The notes below the pieces were generated by a model. It was not told the origin of the DNA. It made no database searches and was given only the letters and a program-made list of their open reading frames with translations. The position numbers and the translations under genes are program-made. Below, in pieces: positions 29,381-35,607 of a stretch of DNA of 64,000 bases. The DNA is from Microbacterium galbinum (GTDB lineage: Bacteria > Actinomycetota > Actinomycetes > Actinomycetales > Microbacteriaceae). Position 1 is the stretch's first letter, and the number at the start of each line of letters is the position of its first letter. The stretch lies in the NCBI RefSeq assembly GCF_023101185.1, contig NZ_CP078077.1:1-64000 (forward strand), given 5' to 3'.

Positions 29381-30541
29381 ATGTTCCCCTCGCGTAGACC
29401 CGCCATCATCCTCGCGGCGGCCGTCGCCGCCGTCCTTCTCGTCTCCTCCCCGAATGCGGCATCCGCCGACACGACGATCGACGGCCCGATCGACCTCGGT
29501 ACCGCAACCCCGTTCGCCGTGCTGGCAGCCGCGGCGGTCACCAACACCGGACCCTCGGTGCTCGACGGCGATCTCGGACTCAGCCCCGAGACCTCGATCA
29601 CCGGCTTCCCTCCGGGAACCGTGAACGGCACTGTGCACCAGACCGACGCCGTCGCCGCCCAGGCGCAGGTCGATCTGACGACGGCATACGATGTCGCAGC
29701 CGGCCTGACGCCGACCGTGTCCGGGCTGGGCGATCTCGCAGGGGCCGCGCTCACCCCTGGCGTCTACGCGGGTGGCGAGCTCTCGCTTTCGGGTGCACTC
29801 ACGCTCGAGGGTACGGCAGAGTCCGTCTGGGTCTTCCAGGCCGCATCCACTCTCACGATCGGGACCGGCGCGACCATCATCCTGACGGGCGGTGCGAGCG
29901 CCTGCAACGTGTTCTGGCAGGTGGGGTCGTCCGCCACGATCGGCTCGGCAGCTCAGTTCATCGGCACCGTCATGGCAGACGTCTCCGTCACGGCGCAGAC
30001 CGCCGCGACCGTCGAGGGCAGGTTGCTGGCCCGCACCGGAGCCGTGACACTCGATGACAACGTCATCGTCGCTCCGAGTGGCTGCTCTGCTCCCGGCACG
30101 GTGAGCACAAGCCCCGAGGTCACCTCCGGCGCACCGGCGAACGGCGAGACCGATGTGGACTACACGCACACGATCACCGCCACCGGTACCCCGGCTCCGA
30201 CATACGCGATCGCCGAGGGCTCCCTGCCTCCCGGACTCGCGCTCGATGGGATCACCGGCGTCATCATCGGAACGCCGACCGCACCCGACACCTTCCCCTT
30301 CACAGTCGTGGTGAGCAACGGGACCTCGCCCGATGTCGTGGTCGCGTATGAGATCACGATCGCGCCCGCGGTCGTCGCCGCACCGCCGGCAGGACCGGTC
30401 GTCGGAGCACCTCAGGCGCCGGTTTCACCAGAGCTCGCCGAAAGCGGACTCGATCTCGGTGCCGGGCCGTTGGCCGGCGTGCTGCTGGTTCTCGGAGCGA
30501 CCGCGCTTCTGCTGCGAAGGCGTCCGCGCATCGACGCCTGA
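29381..30541 (+). CDS. Ice-binding-type (DUF3494) surface protein
   Basis: 386 residues: a signal peptide (about 1-29), a DUF3494 beta-helix (about 33-235: LGTATPFAVLAAAAVTNTGPS, VFQAASTLTIGTGA), a cadherin/Ig-like putative module (about 250-330, typical PTYAIAEGSLPPGLALD), then a C-terminal sorting-like end with LAESG, a hydrophobic helix and RRRP. DUF3494 proteins bind ice or act as adhesins. Anchoring by sortase is inferred, since LAESG departs from LPxTG. AAGGAAC precedes the ATG. Confidence 0.85.
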   Translation: MFPSRRPAIILAAAVAAVLLVSSPNAASADTTIDGPIDLGTATPFAVLAAAAVTNTGPSVLDGDLGLSPETSITGFPPGTVNGTVHQTDAVAAQAQVDLTTAYDVAAGLTPTVSGLGDLAGAALTPGVYAGGELSLSGALTLEGTAESVWVFQAASTLTIGTGATIILTGGASACNVFWQVGSSATIGSAAQFIGTVMADVSVTAQTAATVEGRLLARTGAVTLDDNVIVAPSGCSAPGTVSTSPEVTSGAPANGETDVDYTHTITATGTPAPTYAIAEGSLPPGLALDGITGVIIGTPTAPDTFPFTVVVSNGTSPDVVVAYEITIAPAVVAAPPAGPVVGAPQAPVSPELAESGLDLGAGPLAGVLLVLGATALLLRRRPRIDA

Positions 30542-30575
30542 TCCGCACGACATCGGCGATGCGCGGTCGCTGCGT

Positions 30576-31521
30576 ATGGTGACCGCGGTGCAGAACGTGC
30601 TTGCCGGATGCGGGCCGCAGACGGCCGTCGTTCCGGCGCTTCCGGACGACCGCCCTGCCACACCGGCATCGCCGACCGATTACTACATCACGAAGTACGA
30701 CGGGACGATCTGGGCGGTCACAGGCACATCCATCACCGCCCTCACCTCCGCGCAGTGGAAGACGGCGGGCACTCCCACTCCTCGACCGGCACCGACCAGC
30801 TATGTCAAGTACGCGTGGTCGCCCACCATCAGCGCCGTCACGATCTTCGGCACCGACAGGTCGCGCTGGATCTGGAAGCACGTGAGCGCAGCCGAGTGGA
30901 AGAAGGCGGGCAACCCGAAGCCGCGCAACGCCGGGTGGATCGAAGGGTCGACCTACTATCAGTGGGCTGGATCCTCGCAGATCTTCGTCCAGGATGTGGG
31001 CGGAACCAAGCATGCGCTGACCGGCCCGGAGTGGGTGGCAGCCGGAAAGCCGGCCTTCGAGAAGCGCGCGAACCAGGCCTTCGTCAAGCTCTCCTGGAAC
31101 TCCAGCATCGGCTTCCTGACCGATTACGCACAGGGGTTGGGCTCGCCCCGTGAGCGCGGCGCGCTGGAAGGCGGAGGGAAGCCCGACGCCGGTCGTGCGC
31201 ACGCGCTTCCCGAACGACAAGGTCTGGCAGAACTACGGCAGCGGCACGATCTACTACTCCGGCCCGACGGTTTCGAAGGCGCTCACGGCCGCTGAGTACA
31301 AGGCGCTGGGTTCACCCCGCCCGGAGATGAGGGGAACGCCTCCGAAGCCGACCACTCCCCCCAAGCCGACCGCGCCGCCGAAGCCGAACTTCGACAAGAA
31401 CTGCTCTGACTACCCTTCGCAGGCGGCCGCCCAAGCAGATTTCGACAAGTACTACCCGTGGTACGGGGATGTGTTCGGGCTCGACCGTGACAAGGACGGA
31501 ATCGCCTGCGAGTCCAACTAG
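30576..31521 (+). pseudogene. Frameshifted repeat protein with C-terminal excalibur domain
   Basis: Two frames make one protein. The first, from ATG 30576, runs to about 31149 with repeats of the form SAxxWKxAGxPxPR. The second, from 31150, continues the same repeat (SAARWKAEGSPTP), a PKPT-rich linker and an excalibur calcium-binding domain (DRDKDGIACESN). Removing one C from CCCC at 31146-31149 restores a single frame. The N-terminus lacks a proper signal peptide (VLAGC is too short to be a good lipobox). It is either a decayed surface protein or a sequencing error in the C-run. Confidence 0.8.
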
Positions 31522-31533
31522 ACGCGGGATGTT

Positions 31534-31568
31534 CGGCGGCTCGTCAGCAGGAGGCGGACGAGCCGCCG
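31534..31568 (+). terminator. Hairpin terminator after the excalibur gene
   Basis: A 12-bp perfect stem CGGCGGCTCGTC / GACGAGCCGCCG with an 11-base loop, 13 bases past the stop codon. Confidence 0.75.
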
Positions 31569-31578
31569 GGCACGAAAA

Positions 31579-31618
31579 AGCCCCGGAGCTCCGCGTCGTT
31601 CAGCGGTTCTCCGGGGCT
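31579..31618 (-). terminator. Intrinsic terminator of the tRNA-Pro gene
   Basis: AGCCCCGGAG / CTCCGGGGCT, read on the minus strand, is followed directly by TTTTCGTG. It lies just beyond the tRNA 3' end and so stays on the host side of the prophage junction. Confidence 0.85.
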
Positions 31619-31624
31619 TCTATC

Positions 31625-31661
31625 TGGTCGGGCTGACAGGATTTGAACCTGCGACCCCTTG
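31625..31661 (-). other. attL core: 3' end of tRNA-Pro split by prophage integration
   Basis: On the minus strand the segment reads CAAGGGGTCGCAGG, then a T-loop TTCAAAT, the acceptor strand CAGCCCG, discriminator A and CCA. The 3' acceptor strand implies a 5' strand CGGGCTG, and the C1-G72 pair is typical of bacterial tRNA-Pro. The expected anticodon arm and 5' half are absent: the sequence turns to unrelated phage DNA after CCTTG. This is the usual host fragment left when a phage integrates into a tRNA 3' end; the intact tRNA should lie at the other prophage end, beyond the window. Confidence 0.85.
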
Positions 31662-31812
31662 TCGAGAAACGGGGGTATGACACACTTAGACACTTGCGGA
31701 CAGTGACCCTATTTAATGCTGCTCCATCAGGTACTTTCGCCCTTTCACCGCCGACACCGGCAGACACTGATATACACTCGCGAACTTCGCCATGTGAGAC
31801 GAATATGAGACG
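31662..31812. other. attL arm region with short direct repeats
   Basis: A relatively AT-rich, probably non-coding stretch. It contains TGAGACG twice (around 31794-31813, 12 bp apart) and several AGACACT-like copies (TAGACACTT, CAGACACTG, GACACACTT). The pattern resembles integrase arm-type or excisionase sites next to an att core. An 82-codon minus-strand frame here lacks plausible composition. Confidence 0.4.
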
Positions 31813-31965
31813 TTAGTCGGGATCTGCGCCACCCGAACGGCTCTCCCTGTCCGCACGCTCGGAGTCACGTCGCGCGAGGTTCTCGAGTATTCGCGCGGCG
31901 ATGTCTCCCGCACGACGCCATGCAGCATCCGAGGGCTCGTTGCGAGCAATGAACTCAGCACTCAA
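31813..31965 (-). CDS. Small phage protein of unknown function
   Basis: A 50-residue charged, helical protein (SAEFIARNEPSDAAWRRAGD...ILENLARRDSERADRES). It is likely started by TTG at 31965, which overlaps the stop of the HTH gene upstream (TTGA). Last gene before attL in a four- or five-gene overlapping minus-strand operon. No family recognised. Confidence 0.5.
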   Translation of the reverse strand: MSAEFIARNEPSDAAWRRAGDIAARILENLARRDSERADRESRSGGADPD

Positions 31966-32234
31966 CGGAACTCCCTCGCCGCCCACTCGCGTACATCTTC
32001 CGGGCGGTACCGGATGAGTGCACCCCGAGAAACCGCTTGCGGACCTTCGCCCCGGCTTCTCCAATTGCGCAGTGTTTGCTCCGCGATCCCGAGCATGCGG
32101 GCCGCTTCGCCGGATCTGAGGAGCACAGGGGCGACCGCCCCCTCTGGATTTGCAGTGTCCGGAGCCCCTACCATCGCCGCGACCCTGACGGCGATCGCGT
32201 CGACTAGGGGCTCCAGATCAACGCTAAGTCTCAT
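31962..32234 (-). CDS. Excisionase-like HTH DNA-binding protein
   Basis: 90 residues; the C-terminal half is a MerR/excisionase-type winged helix: LRSGEAARMLGIAEQTLRNWRSRGEGP, then RYRPEDVREWA. Its place next to attL fits a recombination directionality factor. ATG 32234 overlaps the stop of the preceding gene (ATGA). Confidence 0.75.
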   Translation of the reverse strand: MRLSVDLEPLVDAIAVRVAAMVGAPDTANPEGAVAPVLLRSGEAARMLGIAEQTLRNWRSRGEGPQAVSRGALIRYRPEDVREWAAREFR

Positions 32235-32425
32235 CGGGCAGCCTCGAGGATGCGGTACACCTGCATGCGCGAGAGCCCGGAGGCGCGCGCGATCTCGGTT
32301 GGGCTCATGCGCGGGTCGCCGGCGGCCGCCGCGCGGATCGCTTCGTCGCGCTCGGTGCGCCACGTCTCGAGCTGCTTGACGGCCTCGCGGATGCGCTCGG
32401 CGGGGTCAGCGGCCACGGCGTGCAC
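32231..32425 (-). CDS. Small helix-turn-helix protein
   Basis: 64 residues, GTG start. An N-terminal helix (PAERIREAVKQLETWRTERDEAIRAA) is followed by a resolvase/sigma-like HTH (MSPTEIARASGLSRMQVYRILEAA). Proteins like this couple to phage regulatory or excision genes. It overlaps the genes on both sides, so the group is one operon. Confidence 0.7.
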   Translation of the reverse strand: MHAVAADPAERIREAVKQLETWRTERDEAIRAAAAGDPRMSPTEIARASGLSRMQVYRILEAAR

Positions 32426-32501
32426 CTCGGATCGCGACGATGAGCGCAGCGATGCTGAGCGCGAGCGCGGCGATGCTGATGGTGCCGATGAGCAGTTCCA
32501 T
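32406..32501 (-). CDS. Tiny membrane protein
   Basis: 31 residues: MELLIGTISIAALALSIAAL, then IVAIRGARRGR. One hydrophobic helix and a basic C-terminal end. ATG 32501 is preceded by AAAGGGG, a good ribosome-binding site, which supports a real gene despite its size. Role unknown; it could act on the membrane as a small toxin or signalling peptide. Confidence 0.55.
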   Translation of the reverse strand: MELLIGTISIAALALSIAALIVAIRGARRGR

Positions 32502-32533
32502 CTCGGTCCCCTTTCGGTATGGTGGAGGGAGTC

Positions 32534-32564
32534 GGCCCCGAGGTACTTGGTTTACCTCGGGGCC
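32534..32564 (-). terminator. Strong hairpin between two tiny-ORF genes
   Basis: GGCCCCGAGGTA pairs perfectly with TACCTCGGGGCC around CTTGGTT (12-bp stem). It has no T-run, so it could be an attenuator or RNA-stability element separating the 30-residue gene from the rest of the operon. Confidence 0.6.
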
Positions 32565-32572
32565 TTCCTCTG

Positions 32573-32665
32573 TCAGTCGCGGCGTCGGTTCCGTTTCGCT
32601 GTCTGCCAGAGGATTACCGCAGTGATCATGTTGATCAGAGCGGTGAGGATGCCGATGATTTCCAT
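32573..32665 (-). CDS. Tiny membrane protein, second copy type
   Basis: 30 residues: MEIIGILTALINMITAVILW, then QTAKRNRRRD. One hydrophobic helix and a strongly basic tail, the same plan as the 31-residue protein 70 bp downstream. ATG 32665 follows AGGAGGGAGGAA, a near-perfect ribosome-binding site. First gene behind the twin operators at 32707-32748. Confidence 0.6.
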   Translation of the reverse strand: MEIIGILTALINMITAVILWQTAKRNRRRD

Positions 32666-32706
32666 CGGTTCCTCCCTCCTGCCGGGCGCCTTGCCCGACA
32701 CAAGAA

Positions 32707-32748
32707 GTGTAACACGACGTGACACCAGAGTGCAACATCATGTTACAG
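32707..32748. promoter_or_regulatory. Two tandem palindromic operators
   Basis: GTGTAACACGACGTGACAC (32707-32725) and GTGCAACATCATGTTACAG (32730-32748) are two imperfect 19-bp palindromes of the form TGYAAC-N7-GTKRCA, with centres 23 bp apart. They lie upstream of the 30-residue membrane-protein gene and its HTH-containing operon. They are probable repressor sites; one of the two HTH proteins, or the phage repressor, could bind. Confidence 0.55.
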
Positions 32749-32760
32749 GGCAATCGTGCC

Positions 32761-33177
32761 TCAACTCCCCGCCGGGCGCATCGCCCATCCACGCGGAAGC
32801 CCCCGATCGCCACGCTCCTCCGCGCAGGTCGAGCACTCCGTCGACCCGCTCGTACTCTCATTCCGAGAGCGCATCGTCCACGTCGCCATCCTCCCGCACC
32901 CGTTCACGCACGGCCGCTCCACCACCCGTCCACCAACGACCCCGGCGACGCGGTTCGTCGCGACACCGAGCAGCGCGCCGACCACCGGCACCGGGACATC
33001 GGGATAGTCCCAGTACAGGACTCGCGCGAGATCTCGATCGGCTGCACCCCCGGCCGAACGGCCAGTGATCGCCCCCGCGACCGCACGCGCCGCTTCGGCG
33101 ACCCGATCCTGCGCGGCGTCGCGCTCGGCCTCCGCCACGCTCAGGCGATCGAGCGCGCGATCCAGATCCTCACCCAT
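32761..33177 (-). CDS. Phage protein with coiled coil and C-terminal Cys cluster
   Basis: 138 residues from ATG 33177. A helical N-terminal part (MGEDLDRALDRLSVAEAERD) is followed by an HTH-like middle (VPVVGALLGVATNRVAGVVGGR) and Cys pairs CVNGC and CSTC about 25 residues apart, like a small zinc ribbon. Possible DNA-binding function; the family is not recognised. Confidence 0.55.
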   Translation of the reverse strand: MGEDLDRALDRLSVAEAERDAAQDRVAEAARAVAGAITGRSAGGAADRDLARVLYWDYPDVPVPVVGALLGVATNRVAGVVGGRVVERPCVNGCGRMATWTMRSRNESTSGSTECSTCAEERGDRGLPRGWAMRPAGS

Positions 33178-33255
33178 GCGCCCAGTCTGCACGACATCGG
33201 CACCCCACGAGCCCCAAACGCACAATGTGCGCACCGAATCGACGATGGATAGGGC

Positions 33256-33825
33256 CTAGCCTTCACCATCATCGACGATTGCGGCATCCACTACGTCCTC
33301 ATCTACCAGTTCGATCCGATCGTCGCCGAGATGGATCGCCCATGTTTCTAGACCAGACTCTTCGTGGAGACCAATGGATTCGAAGCCAGCACGTTGAAAT
33401 AGCTTCTTGCTCGCTGAGTTCTTTTCATGGATCTGGCAGAAGATGTCGCGATACCCATCTTCGACATACTCACGCTCGAGAGTGATCCTGTTGATCACGA
33501 AAGCAAGCAATTCGTCAGCAACATGGTTCTGGGAGACACGTTGCGCCCGGGCAACAGCCCTGATGTAAAACGCTTCTTCTTCATGACGAGGTTCGTACAT
33601 GCCCACCGCTGCGAGGCCACCGGAGTCGTATCCGACTATCAGGCGGTGCGTCTTCAGCGGAGGTCGCAGACCTCGTAAGCCTGTCTGCACTCGCATCTGC
33701 CAGGGCTGTGGATGCTTTGGCTGATGTGTTACTGGGTCGCGGCTAGCCTTCGGCGGGTCGGTGCAAACGAATCGTTGGAGATGCTCGCGGTCAGAGTGCG
33801 AAGCTTCCCGCCAATTAAGCGGCAC
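33256..33825 (-). CDS. GNAT-fold N-acetyltransferase-like protein
   Basis: About 189 residues from GTG 33825. The N-terminal part has WREASHSDREHLQRFVCTDPP; the C-terminal half has GNAT-like strands and helices, with NSASKKLFQRAGFESIG as motif B. The acetyl-CoA loop is degenerate (QRVSQNHVADELL lacks the usual Gly-x-Gly). The start overlaps the 58-residue gene by 11 bp. It is richer in A+T than its neighbours, suggesting acquisition. It could be a modifying enzyme or a GNAT-type toxin. Confidence 0.7.
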   Translation of the reverse strand: MPLNWREASHSDREHLQRFVCTDPPKASRDPVTHQPKHPQPWQMRVQTGLRGLRPPLKTHRLIVGYDSGGLAAVGMYEPRHEEEAFYIRAVARAQRVSQNHVADELLAFVINRITLEREYVEDGYRDIFCQIHEKNSASKKLFQRAGFESIGLHEESGLETWAIHLGDDRIELVDEDVVDAAIVDDGEG

Positions 33826-33991
33826 GCTTACTAGCGCGCCAGGACGCAAGGTGTGACTTCGCGGGTTCGCCCGGATCCTGCATGAAAGATTCCTCGATGC
33901 GAGAGCGTTCGTAGTCGGTGAATCCATCGGATCCAACAGTCAGGCGCCGCAGAGTCACCTGACCAAGTTCGAAAGCTGCAGTGGAGGACAT
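33815..33991 (-). CDS. 58-residue overlapping partner of the GNAT protein
   Basis: It starts MSSTAAFELGQVTLRRLTVG and ends SHLASWRASKRAA; acidic middle (DYERSRIEESFMQDPGEPAK) and basic end. It overlaps the GNAT start, so the two are coupled. A perfect 28-bp palindrome lies 15 bp upstream of its ATG. Position, size and operator recall an antitoxin or small regulator; no ribbon-helix-helix or HTH motif is obvious, so this role is only inferred. Confidence 0.55.
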   Translation of the reverse strand: MSSTAAFELGQVTLRRLTVGSDGFTDYERSRIEESFMQDPGEPAKSHLASWRASKRAA

Positions 33992-34005
33992 CTTGTGAGT
34001 CTAAC

Positions 34006-34033
34006 GGTCGCTACCCCTCGAGGGGTAGCGACC
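34006..34033. promoter_or_regulatory. Perfect 28-bp palindrome between divergent genes
   Basis: GGTCGCTACCCCTC joins directly to GAGGGGTAGCGACC with no spacer. It lies between the GNAT-module start (33991, minus) and the 105-residue gene (34105, plus). The lack of a loop and T-run argues for a dimeric DNA-binding operator over a terminator. Confidence 0.75.
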
Positions 34034-34104
34034 TACATCAGTGATGTGTCCGGGGCTCGACATAGAATCGAATCCTCTCGGCCGGAGGAAGGAAACTGCC
34101 GGCT

Positions 34105-34422
34105 ATGGGGAACCCTGGGGCCACGCTCTCCGCGTACCGCGACATGCGCTCACAGCACGACGTCATCCTCTCCGCCGCGAAACGCGGCCCGCTGCAGACG
34201 CTCACCGAGCGCGAGCTCGACATCCGTGAACAGCCCGTCACGATCTACCCGCGGCCCGCCTCGGTGCGCGCGTGGGTGCGGTTCGGACCTGAGGCCGTGC
34301 GCGTCGACGCGAAGGTGATGCGCTCCACTCCCCTCGCCGCAGGAATCGAGTTCCGCGCCGGCGACCAGACCTTCCGCTGCTGGGTGTGGGGTAATGCCGT
34401 ACAGCCGATCCCCGACGTGTGA
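34105..34422 (+). CDS. Phage cargo protein of unknown function
   Basis: 105 residues: a helical start (MGNPGATLSAYRDMRSQHDV) and a beta-rich C-terminal half (PVTIYPRPASVRAWVRFGP, FRCWVWGNAVQ). Preceded by GGAGGAAGG and a -10-like TAGAAT. Its last 20 codons are nearly repeated at 35102-35164. The function is not recognised. Confidence 0.6.
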   Translation: MGNPGATLSAYRDMRSQHDVILSAAKRGPLQTLTERELDIREQPVTIYPRPASVRAWVRFGPEAVRVDAKVMRSTPLAAGIEFRAGDQTFRCWVWGNAVQPIPDV

Positions 34423-34517
34423 CGCTGTCAGAGCTGAGGGATCGCCCCTCCGAAGAAAACCGCAACGGCCGCAGACAGTGCGGCGGCGAGACGGACTCGA
34501 ACTGCTACGTTGCAAGA

Positions 34518-35030
34518 GTGATCCCGACGAACAGCAACCCCCTGTCTGCGAACGCGCCCAGAAGGACGTCAACGTCGGGTCTGAGGTACGCGCTCGGCGC
34601 AGCAGTCACCGTCTTGCTCGTTGCGCTCACGGGATGCGCTGCCGAAGAGATTAGCCCGACACCAAGCCCTACGGAATCACCGCGCGAGTCTGCGAGGTCC
34701 ACGGAATCACCGCGACCCGCGTCCACGTCAGAGGCGACGCCCGACGCGGCCTTCACGTCAGAAGAACTCATCGAGCTCTGCATCGAGAAGACCGAAACCA
34801 ACTTCCCCGACGCCCCCGAGTTCCTCACCGCCGAAGCCACCATCGAATCCGTGGAATCCGACCACCCCTGGTTCATCCTCGTGCCCGTGGGAGGTGACTT
34901 CGAGGGCTGGCTCACGTACTGCACTATCGGTGGAACCCCCGTCGACCCCTCGTACCAACTCCACGGGGCGGCCATTGCATCGATGGAGCAAGAGATCCGC
35001 GAATGGGCCGGGGCAGCGCCGAAGGAGTAG
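34518..35030 (+). CDS. Prophage-encoded lipoprotein
   Basis: 170 residues from GTG 34518: a basic N-terminus, a hydrophobic h-region (YALGAAVTVLLVALTGC) with lipobox LTGC, a Ser/Pro/Glu-rich linker and a compact C-terminal domain with two Cys (ELCIEKTETN, WLTYCTIGG). TACGTT with an upstream TGC lies six bases before the start, suggesting a leaderless promoter. Surface lipoproteins carried by prophages often block superinfection; that role is inferred. Its gene is framed by duplicated sequence. Confidence 0.65.
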   Translation: MIPTNSNPLSANAPRRTSTSGLRYALGAAVTVLLVALTGCAAEEISPTPSPTESPRESARSTESPRPASTSEATPDAAFTSEELIELCIEKTETNFPDAPEFLTAEATIESVESDHPWFILVPVGGDFEGWLTYCTIGGTPVDPSYQLHGAAIASMEQEIREWAGAAPKE

Positions 35031-35101
35031 ATCGGTATACGGTCGACGCGACGTCGCTCACCCGGCGCCCCGCGGCCCGCGGCCCGCGACGTAGCCGTTC
35101 A

Positions 35102-35164
35102 GACGACCAGACCTTCCGCTGCTGGGTATGGGGCAACGCCGTGCAGCTCGCCGACGAGGCCTAA
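35102..35164 (+). pseudogene. Duplicated 3' fragment of the 105-residue gene
   Basis: 21 codons reading DDQTFRCWVWGNAVQLADEA plus stop match the 3' end of the gene at 34105-34422 (GDQTFRCWVWGNAVQPIPDV), about 90 percent identical over the first 44 bases. The 5' part is missing. The TAA interlocks with the stop of the convergent cassette gene at 35161. Confidence 0.8.
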
Positions 35165-35607
35165 GCTTCGGCTGCTTCCGGCTCCCCGGGCTCTTCGACC
35201 GCCGGCGGGTGAAGCCGCCCACGCGCTTGAGCTCGCCGCGATAGATGCTTCGCGATGCGCTTTGTGGCGCTGGTGCTCGGCGAGGGATTGAAGTCGATGG
35301 ACACGTGACCTTCAGGTGCCCCGTTGAGGAACTCGTCGAGGTACGGCGCGACGTCGTCGCAGATGCCGTTCGTTCGCACCTCGCCGACGGTCACAGCCCA
35401 GCTGCCTTCCGAACTGTTCTTCGCGGCGATGAACTCTAGATGGGCACGCTCCGCTCCCACCGTCTCGTGGCGAGTCGACAGCAGCGACTGATGGTTAGGC
35501 CCGGGCACGAATGCGGCGCTCGAGACCTTTCCGCCCGGGAGATGGATCAGAGGCACCTGTCGATAGAGCAGCGTGCGGGGCTCCGTCAGCTCGGTTCCCG
35601 CCGTCAC
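35161..35607 (-). CDS. Third gene of the unknown cassette (148 residues)
   Basis: It begins MTAGTELTEPRTLLYRQVPL and continues with GGKVSSAAFVPGPNHQSLLS; the central part has a predicted mixed fold (WAVTVGEVRTNGI, DFNPSPSTS) and the end is charged and disordered. From memory, proteins with an N-terminal LLYRQV...G.V.S.AF.P layout occur as small accessory genes of unknown function in many bacteria. Start overlaps the preceding stop (ATGA), so it is coupled to the 184-residue gene. Confidence 0.65.
   Translation of the reverse strand: MTAGTELTEPRTLLYRQVPLIHLPGGKVSSAAFVPGPNHQSLLSTRHETVGAERAHLEFIAAKNSSEGSWAVTVGEVRTNGICDDVAPYLDEFLNGAPEGHVSIDFNPSPSTSATKRIAKHLSRRAQARGRLHPPAVEEPGEPEAAEA

Noticed and set aside
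31713..31961. 82-codon minus-strand frame next to attL
   Set aside because: Ser/Arg/Thr-biased, overlaps a better small gene and lies in the att arm region.
34006..34033. Palindrome as a transcription terminator
   Set aside because: No loop or T-run, and it sits between divergent, not convergent, genes.
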